Below are positions 50,185 to 57,041 of a DNA stretch of 57,041 bases, one piece after another. The notes under the pieces are model-generated. The model did no database searches and was not told the DNA's origin. It saw only the letters and a list, made by a program, of their open reading frames with translations. Source of the DNA: Flavobacterium sp. HTF (GTDB lineage Bacteria; Bacteroidota; Bacteroidia; Flavobacteriales; Flavobacteriaceae). Position numbers and translations under genes: made by a program. Location: positions 1-57,041 of the forward strand of contig NZ_QETH01000024.1 of the NCBI RefSeq assembly GCF_003105115.1, written 5' to 3'. The stretch's first letter is position 1. Every line of letters starts with the position of its first letter.

Positions 50185-50548
50185 AAAATCGATAGTTAAG
50201 CTCAAAAAATAAAAGTTAAAGCGTTGTAAATTGGGGATTTATAAAAGAAAACCAGAAATGATTTAAATGTTAAAAATAATATAAATTGGTTAGAAAACAC
50301 TCTTTTTTTATTCTTTTTTTGAAAAGAGTTTGTGATAAAAATAGTCTGTTTTGAATGGATTAAATTTAAAAAAAAATGAAAGAATTTTAAGATCACGGAA
50401 TTTTTAAGGTATTTTTAAGCGGAGATTTATTGTATTGATAATTAGTTGTTTATGTGTTTATTTTAGTTTTTTATGGCTTTGTTGTAAAATGCGATGCTGT
50501 CAAAGCAAATATGTATTTGTAAATTAGCAGTCAAATAAAGAAATCCAA
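50185..50548. other. AT-rich divergent intergenic region
   Basis: Very AT-rich gap between the kinase and the TauE-like gene. An open frame on the minus strand (50202-50396) is Phe/Lys-rich low complexity and not accepted. Near 50500-50525 a partial promoter-like sequence (TATGTATTTG) precedes the TauE gene, but it does not match TAnnTTTG strictly. Confidence 0.4.
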
Positions 50549-51385
50549 ATGACAGTACTTACATTTACCCTGATTATGATTTTGGGAGCTTTTCTGGCTG
50601 GTTTTATAGGATCATTATCAGGATTAGGAGGCGGAATCATCATCATACCTCTTTTAACAATCGTTCTCGGAGTTGATATTCATTATGCCATCGGGGCGGC
50701 TTTGGTTTCTGTAATTGCCACTTCATCCGGTTCGGCTGCAGCTTATGTAAAAGAAGGAATTACCAATATGCGTCTGGGGATTTTTCTCGAAATTGCCACC
50801 ACTTTGGGAGCGGTTGGCGGAGCACTTCTTTCTGCCATTGCACCCACATCTTTTATAGCCGTCTTATTCGGGCTTACCCTGATTTTCTCGGCCATCAATT
50901 CATTAAGAAAAAAAGAAGAACATATTGTTTTAGAATCCAGTCCATTAGCTAAAAACCTAAAACTGCAGGGAACTTATCCTTCGCATGACGGAGAAATAAT
51001 CAGTTACGGAACAAAGAATGTAATAGGAGGGTTCAGCATGATGGGAATTGCCGGAATGATGTCAGGATTACTCGGAATTGGTTCCGGAGCCTTTAAAGTA
51101 ATTGCGATGGATAACATTATGCGAATTCCGTTTAAAGTTTCGACTACCACAAGCAATTTTATGATGGGAGTAACCGCAATGGCGAGTTCCGTAATTTATA
51201 TTCAAAAAGGATATATTGAGCCCGGAATCTGTATGCCGGTTGTGATTGGCGTTTTGTTTGGCGCTATGGCCGGAGCTAAAATCCTGGTGAAAACAAACCC
51301 TAAAAAACTGCGAATCTTTTTTGCCTGCTTAATTTTTGTACTCGCCTTAAACATGATTTATAACGGACTTAATGGAAAAATCTAA
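50549..51385 (+). CDS. Sulfite exporter TauE/SafE family membrane protein
   Basis: Protein of 278 residues with eight hydrophobic segments and the two TauE/SafE signatures: FLAGFIGSLSGLGGGIIIIPLLT near the start and SMMGIAGMMSGLLGIGSGAFKV in the second half. The family exports sulfite, sulfoacetate or other organic anions across the inner membrane; the substrate here is not known. It overlaps or abuts a DUF1634 protein gene, a pairing commonly seen and taken to indicate a joint transporter. Confidence 0.92.
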   Translation: MTVLTFTLIMILGAFLAGFIGSLSGLGGGIIIIPLLTIVLGVDIHYAIGAALVSVIATSSGSAAAYVKEGITNMRLGIFLEIATTLGAVGGALLSAIAPTSFIAVLFGLTLIFSAINSLRKKEEHIVLESSPLAKNLKLQGTYPSHDGEIISYGTKNVIGGFSMMGIAGMMSGLLGIGSGAFKVIAMDNIMRIPFKVSTTTSNFMMGVTAMASSVIYIQKGYIEPGICMPVVIGVLFGAMAGAKILVKTNPKKLRIFFACLIFVLALNMIYNGLNGKI

Positions 51386-51389
51386 GCAC

Positions 51390-51779
51390 ATGACACAGGA
51401 AAAATTCGGAGAAAAAGATTTTCAGAAAATAGTGGGTAATTTATTGCGTTACGGAGTCTGGATTTCGTTATCAGTAGCCTTTATCGGCGGAATTGTATAT
51501 TTATTGCACCACGGAAATGACATCGAAAACTATTCGGTTTTCAAAGAAAATGACAGAAATATTTTTGAAGTAATTGCTTCTGTTTATAAAGGCGTAATTC
51601 AGGGAAGCGGAGAATCCATAATATTCTTCGGAATCGTTTTACTTTTCCTGACACCGGTATTTAGGGTGTTACTGTCGTTATTTTCTTTCCTTTTAGAAAA
51701 AGATTATCTGTACGTAATAATCACCACAATCGTTATTGGAATTATCATTATGAGCATCTCATTTGGATTCTCTCATTAA
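51390..51779 (+). CDS. DUF1634 family membrane protein
   Basis: Protein of 129 residues with three TM segments (GVWISLSVAFIGGIVYLLHH; ESIIFFGIVLLFLTPVFRVL; YVIITTIVIGIIIMSISFGF). It matches DUF1634, which is encoded next to TauE/SafE genes in many bacteria. A preceding in-frame ATG at 51372 would overlap the TauE gene by 14 nt; I chose the ATG at 51390 that gives the family-like MTQEKFGEKDF start, 4 nt after the TauE stop. Role probably accessory to the exporter. Confidence 0.85.
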   Translation: MTQEKFGEKDFQKIVGNLLRYGVWISLSVAFIGGIVYLLHHGNDIENYSVFKENDRNIFEVIASVYKGVIQGSGESIIFFGIVLLFLTPVFRVLLSLFSFLLEKDYLYVIITTIVIGIIIMSISFGFSH

Positions 51780-51789
51780 ATGATAATTT

Positions 51790-51906
51790 CCCGCAAGTCG
51801 CAAAGACGCAAAGTAAATTTAAATTAAAAACTCTGCGTCTTCGCGACTTTGCGAGATTAATAAATTAAAGCTTGCTTTGTCCCTTTGAAACTTTGTCCCT
51901 TTGAAC
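51790..51906. repeat. Long imperfect palindrome plus 16-bp direct repeat
   Basis: Arms CCGCAAGTCGCAAAGACGC (51791-51809) and GCGTCTTCGCGACTTTGCG (51835-51853) form an imperfect hairpin; this GCAAAGTCGCGAAGACGC-type element is typical of intergenic gaps in Flavobacterium. It is followed by two tandem copies of CTTTGTCCCTTTGAA (51875-51890 and 51891-51906). Together they fill the convergent gap and may act as terminator and mRNA end signal. Confidence 0.75.
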
Positions 51907-51920
51907 CTTCAAAAAAAAAC

Positions 51921-53201
51921 TTATTTCTCAATAATCATAGTAATCCCTTGTCCTCCGGCAGCACAGATCGAGATAAAACCTCTTCCGGAGCCTTTTTCGT
52001 TAAGCAGTTTTGCCATTACACCAATAATTCTTCCGCCCGTAGCCGCAAACGGATGCGCTGCAGCCAGACTGCTTCCTTTTACGTTTAGTTTGTTTCTGTC
52101 AATAGCGCCAAGAGATTTTTTAAGACCAATTTCCTTGCTTAGTTCCGGACTTTCCCAGATTTTAAGCGTTGCCAGAACCTGAGCAGCAAAAGCCTCGTGA
52201 ATTTCATAATAATCAAAATCCTGTAAAGTCAAATTTGCTTTTTCCAACATTCTGGATGCTGCGAATAAAGGCGCTAATAATAAATTCTGTTGATTTTTTA
52301 CATATTCAATAGCCGCAACTTCAGCGTGAGTGATGTAAGCTAAAATGGGTAAATTATGTTCTTTTGCCCATTCTTCACTCGCCAAAAGAATACCCGAAGC
52401 ACCATCGGTAAGCGGAGTAGAGTTACCTGCCGTAAGCGTTCCGTTGGTTTTGTCAAAGGCCGGAGCCAGTTTTGCCAGTTTCTCTAAAGTACTGTCTTTT
52501 CTTAAATTATTGTCTTTATCAAGTCCGTTAAACGGAGTGACCATATCGCTGAAAAAACCTTCGTCATACGCTTTTGCCATATTCAGGTGGCTTTTTAATG
52601 CCAGCTGATCCTGATCTTCTCTGGATATTTTATAATATTTAGCCGTAATTTCCGTATGTCCGCCCATCGAAAGTCCGGTTTGGGATTCTTCGTTTCTTGG
52701 TACAAGCGGAGTAAGGTCTTTTGGTCGGATTTTCAGGAATGTTTTTATTTTACCTCCAAGTGATTTTGCTTTTCGGGCCTCAAGCAATATTTTTCTCAGT
52801 TTTTCGCTCACCGCAATCGGCATGTCGCTGATAGAATCAACGCCACAGGCAATTCCCGATTCGATCTGGCCAAGCGCAATTTTGTTGGCAATATAAATGG
52901 CACTTTCAATTCCGGTATCGCAGGCCTGTTGCAGGTCGCAGGCAGGAGTAGCAGGATCAAGAGCTGTTCTCATTACGCATTCTCTGATCAGGTTGTTGTC
53001 TGTAACATGTTTGATTACCGCTCCACCAACAACTTCACCAAGTAACTGACCCTGAAGATTATATTTTTCAACAAGTCCGTCAAGCGTAGCCGTCATCATT
53101 TGTAAATTGCTTACGTCTGAATAAAAAGTATTGGCTCTCGCAAACGGAATTCTGTTATACCCAACAATGGCAACTTTCCTAATATTTTCCTGATTTCCCA
53201 T
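51921..53201 (-). CDS. Acetyl-CoA C-acyltransferase (thiolase), FadI-like
   Basis: Protein of 426 residues. Nucleophile C94 in DLQQACDTGIES, the G-HTEIT and TPLTDGAS regions, the His/Glu of YYEIHEAFAAQVL, and the second active Cys in ISICAAGGQGI. The extra-long loop and size fit the FadI/trifunctional beta-subunit branch. It cleaves 3-ketoacyl-CoA with CoA in fatty acid beta-oxidation, or runs in the synthetic direction. No other beta-oxidation gene is in the window. Confidence 0.9.
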   Translation of the reverse strand: MGNQENIRKVAIVGYNRIPFARANTFYSDVSNLQMMTATLDGLVEKYNLQGQLLGEVVGGAVIKHVTDNNLIRECVMRTALDPATPACDLQQACDTGIESAIYIANKIALGQIESGIACGVDSISDMPIAVSEKLRKILLEARKAKSLGGKIKTFLKIRPKDLTPLVPRNEESQTGLSMGGHTEITAKYYKISREDQDQLALKSHLNMAKAYDEGFFSDMVTPFNGLDKDNNLRKDSTLEKLAKLAPAFDKTNGTLTAGNSTPLTDGASGILLASEEWAKEHNLPILAYITHAEVAAIEYVKNQQNLLLAPLFAASRMLEKANLTLQDFDYYEIHEAFAAQVLATLKIWESPELSKEIGLKKSLGAIDRNKLNVKGSSLAAAHPFAATGGRIIGVMAKLLNEKGSGRGFISICAAGGQGITMIIEK

Positions 53202-53300
53202 ATTGATTTTTCTTAAGGTTTGTTTTTGGTTTGATTTAAATTTGGAAGGTTAAATTTAGTGTTTAAATTTTTATAACAAACTAATACAATAATTTGTTTT

Positions 53301-53666
53301 TTAAACCTTATAAACCCCATCCTTTTCCTTAAAAGCCCATTCTGCCATAGCATGAATCACCGGAATCAAACCATTTCCGGAATTGCTTAAACGATATGTT
53401 ACAAATGGTGGAACAACCGGTTTTGCTTCTCTGATTACCAATCCATCGGCTTCAAGTTGTTTCAGATGCTGAATAAGCATTTTTTCCGTTATGGCCGGAA
53501 TCGCTCTTTTGAGTTCGCTGTAGCGTTTATCGCTGGTTGATAAATGATACAGGATAATGGGCTTCCAGTATCCGCCGATTTTTTCCATTACATACGTAAC
53601 AGGGCAGGTGTCTAAGGCATATTGCTTATTTTCCTGAATTGTTGAGGCTTCTTTAATTGCTGTCAT
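53301..53666 (-). CDS. HxlR-family transcriptional regulator
   Basis: Protein of 121 residues with the HxlR pattern: CPVTYVMEKIGGYWKPIILYHL near the start (C-P-x-x-x-x-x-x-x-x-x-G-x-W-x-x-x-I-L), RYSELKRAIPAITEKMLIQHLKQLEADGLVIRE and Y-x-LSNSG. The conserved Cys near residue 20 can sense thiol-reactive compounds. Divergent from an NmrA-like reductase gene, with the two sharing the operator region at 53681-53720; autoregulation and control of that gene are likely. Confidence 0.9.
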   Translation of the reverse strand: MTAIKEASTIQENKQYALDTCPVTYVMEKIGGYWKPIILYHLSTSDKRYSELKRAIPAITEKMLIQHLKQLEADGLVIREAKPVVPPFVTYRLSNSGNGLIPVIHAMAEWAFKEKDGVYKV

Positions 53667-53680
53667 AATACATACTTTAG

Positions 53681-53720
53681 GGTAAGTACTTGTATAAAAG
53701 TAAGTACAAATATACCTTTG
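53681..53720 (+). promoter_or_regulatory. Promoter with repeated TAAGTAC sites between hxlR-like and reductase genes
   Basis: TTG at 53690-53692, a 20-nt spacer and TACCTTTG at 53713-53720 form a Bacteroidota-type promoter for the reductase gene. Two TAAGTAC copies (53683-53689 and 53701-53707), 18 nt apart, overlap it, a good layout for repression by a dimeric HxlR regulator. The leader would be about 20 nt. Confidence 0.65.
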
Positions 53721-53746
53721 TTTCTGTAAATAAAAAACAATTTAAG

Positions 53747-54625
53747 ATGAAAATAATAATTACAGGTTCGTTAGGGAACATCGGAAAACCATTGGCAAAA
53801 CAATTAGTAAGTGCCGGGCATGTGGTAACAGTGATCAGCAGTAATGCCGACAGAAAAGAAGCAATTGAAAAAATAGGAGCAAAGGCAGCTGTTGGTTCCG
53901 TAAGTGACAGTACATTTTTGGCTGATACTTTTGCCGGAGCAGATGCACTTTTTGCGATGACACCGCCAAATTTAGGAGGAGCAAACGTGATTTCGAATAC
54001 GGTAAATGCCGGAAAAGCTTTTGCGGAAGCAATAGAAAAATCAAAAATCAAACGTGTTGTAATGCTGAGTAGTATTGGGGCTCATTTGCCAAACGGAAAC
54101 GGGCCAATTGCCGGACTACATCCAATCGAAGCGTTGTACAATAATTTAGAAAATACTGCCGTAACTATTTTACGTGCCGGATTTTTCTATACCAATTTAT
54201 ACAACGACGTTCCGATGATAAAAGGTGCCGGAATCATGGGAGCCAATTATCCTGCAGATGCCAAAATGCCTTTGGTACATCCGGAAGATATTGCAGCGAC
54301 AGTAGCCGAAGAGTTGCAAAAAGAAGCGACAGGAAAAAATATTCGTTACATCATCAGCGATGTGCGTACACCAGGTGAAATTGCAAAAGCGATTGGATCA
54401 GCGATTGAAAAAACAGATTTACCATGGGTTGAGTTTACTGACGAACAATCTTTGCAGGGAATGACGCAAGCCGGATTACCGGAAGAAATTGCAGGTTTGT
54501 ATACCGAAATGGGTTCAGGGTTGCGAAGCGGTAAGATTTCGGAACATTTCCTCAACGGTAATTTTTCTGTTGACGGAAAAATTAAACTGGAAGATTTTGC
54601 CAAAGAATTTGCAGCGAAATTTTAA
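53747..54625 (+). CDS. NmrA/SDR-type NAD(P)-binding reductase
   Basis: Protein of 292 residues beginning with a Rossmann motif MKIIITGSLGNIGKPLAKQL (T-G-x-x-G-x-x-G). It shows the atypical SDR/NmrA-like layout: VISSNADRKEAIEKIGAKAAVGS, DALFAMTPPNLGG, RVVMLSSIGAHL, LRAGFFYTNLY. It resembles NAD(P)H-binding quinone or azo-type reductases such as the QorB branch. I chose ATG 53747 because the promoter elements run to 53720, ruling out an upstream start at 53690. HxlR plus such a reductase is a common inducible detoxification pair. Confidence 0.88.
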   Translation: MKIIITGSLGNIGKPLAKQLVSAGHVVTVISSNADRKEAIEKIGAKAAVGSVSDSTFLADTFAGADALFAMTPPNLGGANVISNTVNAGKAFAEAIEKSKIKRVVMLSSIGAHLPNGNGPIAGLHPIEALYNNLENTAVTILRAGFFYTNLYNDVPMIKGAGIMGANYPADAKMPLVHPEDIAATVAEELQKEATGKNIRYIISDVRTPGEIAKAIGSAIEKTDLPWVEFTDEQSLQGMTQAGLPEEIAGLYTEMGSGLRSGKISEHFLNGNFSVDGKIKLEDFAKEFAAKF

Positions 54626-54640
54626 TCCTTTAAACAATAA

Positions 54641-54675
54641 AAAAAGCCGTCGGAAATAAATCTGACGGCTTTTTT
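54641..54675. terminator. Bidirectional terminator
   Basis: AAAAAGCCGTC / GACGGCTTTTT, 11-bp perfect stem with flanking A and T runs, between convergent genes. Confidence 0.9.
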
Positions 54676-54697
54676 GTTTTAATTAAAACTGAATTCC

Positions 54698-57041
54698 TTA
54701 GCTTGAAAAGGTCAGCCCTTTTGCTTTAAAATTACTGAATAAAACCTGACGGGCAGTGCTCACCGTTTCTTCGGTTCTGTAAATACTGCACCAGAATTTG
54801 ATCTGAATTTTATATTTTCCGTCAGAAATCGCATTGTAATAGATTTGCGAAGGCTTGATATTGTTAACCAGTGCAATCGTCTCCAGCGATTTTTGAATAG
54901 TATCGTTAATTTCATCCGGAGTGGTATCTCCTGTAATTTCAATCGAAACATCAACTAGCTTAAAATTGTCCGTATAAGTCCAGTTCGTAATATTTTGCGA
55001 CAATAGATTACCATTCGGGATAATAATTTCGGCACCGTTCGGAGCGTTAATTTTAGTCGTACGAAGCCCCATGGATTTTACACGTCCGGATTCTGAACTG
55101 ATATCGACAACATCACCAATCTGAATGGGTTTGTCAAAAATCAAAATAATGCCCGATACGAAGTTATTTACAACGTTTTGTAATCCAAGTCCAACACCGA
55201 CACCCAAAGCTCCTAAAAGTATGCTTAATTTGTCCAGAGGCATGCCAGAGGCTGCAACAGCCAAAAGATATCCGACAATTAAAACAACCAGTCTTGTAAT
55301 CAGTAATTTTGAATGTTGTCTTTTATTTATGTTTTCTTCGTTTTCATCATCTACTTCACCAAAAAAGTACGCCACATATTTTTGCAGTAAATGCGCCACC
55401 CAAATAATAATAAAAAACAAAAGGATATTTCCTAACGTAAAAGTGATGCTTCCGATCGTGTTGGGATGGCTAAGCAAATTCCCCAGCGAAGTTCGAAGCG
55501 ATTCCCAAAAATTCAGGTTAGAACCAATTACCACCAGCCACATATAGCTGATAATGATGATAAAAGGCTTTTTGAGCGTGTCGGATAAACTTTCGTGGTC
55601 AAAAATCTTTTCGATTCCGCGTTTTACCCTTGTCGTATAGATTTGTAAAAGAATAATTTCAAGAATAATTTTTATCAGTACGCTTAATGCAACAATCTGT
55701 GTAAGAGAGACAAAAGCAGTAACACTTAGCATATTTGAAAGCGATACACGTCCGAAAATGTTATACAGTATCGATAATCCATTAAATCCGATAAAAATAA
55801 TATTCGCCCATTTAAAGAAACCTTTGATGTATAATTCGTTCTTCAGACTCTTAATCTGAACCAGTCCGTAACGGATTCCCAAAACGTTAATCACAATAAA
55901 GCAACAGCGTTGCAGTAGTCCTACGGTAATGAATAAATCCAGAAAACAAAGGGCAAAGAACAATCCTAAAAGCAGTGTCCAGTTGCGCATGGCGTTTCCT
56001 GACCAGTGATTTTTGAAAAGAATCGTAAGAATTCCGAGCAAAATGAGCTGAAGTATTTCTATAAACAGAGCAGGAGCATACAGATTGCTCACTACAGCGA
56101 TATTAAGACCTATTACAGCCACCGGAATGATAACTCCCTTGTTCAGGTATTTAAAATTTAAAAGAGCCAGATTTTCGGCATGTCCGTTGTTTTTTAAATA
56201 TTTCAGGTTGCGAAAAATATACCAGCCCAGTAAACCCATTAAAATTGCAAGGCTAATTAATCCTCCTGCGCGGTAACTTGCGTAATAAGCAGCAACGCTT
56301 TCTTCAATAATAATTTTTGATTTGATGGTCTGGGTAACTTTTTGCTTCGGCACAGAATCGGCAATGCTCCATAAAAATGGATATTCTTTCTTCAGCATGC
56401 TGATTCCTGATTTTTCCAGATTGTTTTCTACCGTAATCAGGGCATTAGAAACCGCAATTTTTCTTTCTACGGTCAGTCTTTTGTTTTTGTTTAAAACCCC
56501 CTGGTTTTTAGTCATCAGACTATCCGTGTTCTTGTATTTTTTTCTAAGATTCGCAAATTCGTTTTTAAATTGTTTGCGTCGGATAGTATCTTTTATAAGG
56601 CCAACCAGAGTTTTGTCTTTACGTAATTCGATAAACCGGTCTTTGATTTTTTCCAGGTTTTTGTTACGTAAATTGATGGCGTCGTTTTGCTCGTCAAGCT
56701 CCTGTTGGATTTCTCTTAGAACAATACGATACATTTGCTGGTTACGCACATTCGGATTTGCACCTTTAAGGCTTTCTAAAATTAAATCGAGTTTGCTTTG
56801 GGTCCTTTTGATTTCTCCAAACAAATGATGGCTTGCTCCGTCAAAATCGGCATCGTTGTAAGCAGTTTCCATTACGGCACTTGCTTTTTCGATCGCCATC
56901 AGATAATCACTGTCGGTTGTTGTTTCTTCAAATAATTTAGACCGGCTTTCTGTTTTTTTAGGCGTTGTCTGCGAGTAGGTTAGCGGTGCAAAAAACAGCA
57001 AGGCAAATAAGGCAGATAAAAAAATAAAATTTCTTTTTTGA
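54698..57041 (-). CDS. MscS-family mechanosensitive channel, 5' end cut by window edge
   Basis: More than 780 residues visible. On reading to the window edge the frame stays open through KRNFIFLSALFALLFFAPLT, a signal peptide, so the start lies beyond 57041 rather than at an internal TTG. An exported helical, coiled-coil N-terminal domain (about 200 residues) is followed by about ten TM segments. The MscS pore helix is GVGVGLGLQNVVNNFVSGIIL, followed by the beta domain FDKPIQIGDVVDI ... IIPNGNLLSQNITNW. It opens under membrane tension to release solutes at osmotic downshift. Like KefA/MscK-type proteins it is much longer than MscS. Confidence 0.9.
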   Translation of the reverse strand, partial: QKRNFIFLSALFALLFFAPLTYSQTTPKKTESRSKLFEETTTDSDYLMAIEKASAVMETAYNDADFDGASHHLFGEIKRTQSKLDLILESLKGANPNVRNQQMYRIVLREIQQELDEQNDAINLRNKNLEKIKDRFIELRKDKTLVGLIKDTIRRKQFKNEFANLRKKYKNTDSLMTKNQGVLNKNKRLTVERKIAVSNALITVENNLEKSGISMLKKEYPFLWSIADSVPKQKVTQTIKSKIIIEESVAAYYASYRAGGLISLAILMGLLGWYIFRNLKYLKNNGHAENLALLNFKYLNKGVIIPVAVIGLNIAVVSNLYAPALFIEILQLILLGILTILFKNHWSGNAMRNWTLLLGLFFALCFLDLFITVGLLQRCCFIVINVLGIRYGLVQIKSLKNELYIKGFFKWANIIFIGFNGLSILYNIFGRVSLSNMLSVTAFVSLTQIVALSVLIKIILEIILLQIYTTRVKRGIEKIFDHESLSDTLKKPFIIIISYMWLVVIGSNLNFWESLRTSLGNLLSHPNTIGSITFTLGNILLFFIIIWVAHLLQKYVAYFFGEVDDENEENINKRQHSKLLITRLVVLIVGYLLAVAASGMPLDKLSILLGALGVGVGLGLQNVVNNFVSGIILIFDKPIQIGDVVDISSESGRVKSMGLRTTKINAPNGAEIIIPNGNLLSQNITNWTYTDNFKLVDVSIEITGDTTPDEINDTIQKSLETIALVNNIKPSQIYYNAISDGKYKIQIKFWCSIYRTEETVSTARQVLFSNFKAKGLTFSS

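Noticed and set aside
50202..50396. 64-codon minus-strand frame before the TPR kinase
   Set aside because: Phe/Lys/Ile-only composition typical of AT-rich noncoding DNA; no recognisable signal or domain.
56999..57001. TTG as start of the MscS-type gene
   Set aside because: The frame continues upstream through a full signal peptide to the window edge, so the gene is truncated by the window.

Overview
The window comes from a Bacteroidota chromosome, most likely Flavobacterium or a close relative. The evidence is the low GC content, a SusC/SusD pair driven by a FecI/FecR pair, a type IX secretion (T9SS) type-B substrate with its PorP/SprF partner, lipoprotein signals of the MKK...SC type, and promoters with TAnnTTTG -7 boxes instead of E. 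coli-like ones. No rRNA, tRNA, transposase, integrase or CRISPR array was seen.

Layout. (1) 0-1.1 kb: a divergent AraC-like protein and a SemiSWEET transporter. (2) 1.5-8.1 kb: a five-gene signalling operon (REC-kinase, CHASE3-GAF-kinase-REC3, single REC, CheR-like, CheB-like) with no chemoreceptor or CheA nearby. (3) 8.2-18.6 kb: a secreted metallophosphoesterase, a repeat-filled spacer, a secreted Ca-dependent PI-PLC-like enzyme, then sigma factor/anti-sigma/SusC/SusD. (4) 18.7-20.6 kb: two outer-membrane proteins. (5) 20.9-32.3 kb: an accessory region built around a TPR sensor kinase and its response regulator. (6) 32.6-40.3 kb: stress genes (SDR, SpoIIAA-like, acidic disordered proteins, KatE catalase, PncC-like). 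(7) 40.4-47.3 kb: a giant FG-GAP/HYR surface protein with its SprF partner. (8) 47.3-57 kb: a second TPR kinase/LuxR regulator pair, TauE plus DUF1634, a thiolase, HxlR plus an NmrA-like reductase, and an MscS channel cut by the window edge.

The most interesting part is region 5. Three promoters carry the same operator, (C/T)TTACGG-N4-CC(G/A), each with its TAnnTTTG -7 box starting 37-38 nt from the operator's first base. They drive an orphan HSDR_N nuclease-like gene, an eight-gene operon (VanZ-like, FxLYD, DUF3892, DUF4236, excalibur, TerB-like, coiled-coil membrane protein, vWA-like lipoprotein) and a single-TM protein gene. The two-component pair lies between these targets and is the obvious candidate regulator. 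A 59-aa lipoprotein sits just upstream of the kinase gene and resembles a nearby array of four lipoproteins built from GPGD-x-PI-x-VPPPP-KK units. My hypothesis is that these form one envelope-stress or defence-like signalling module; the operator architecture is seen directly in the sequence, the rest is inference.
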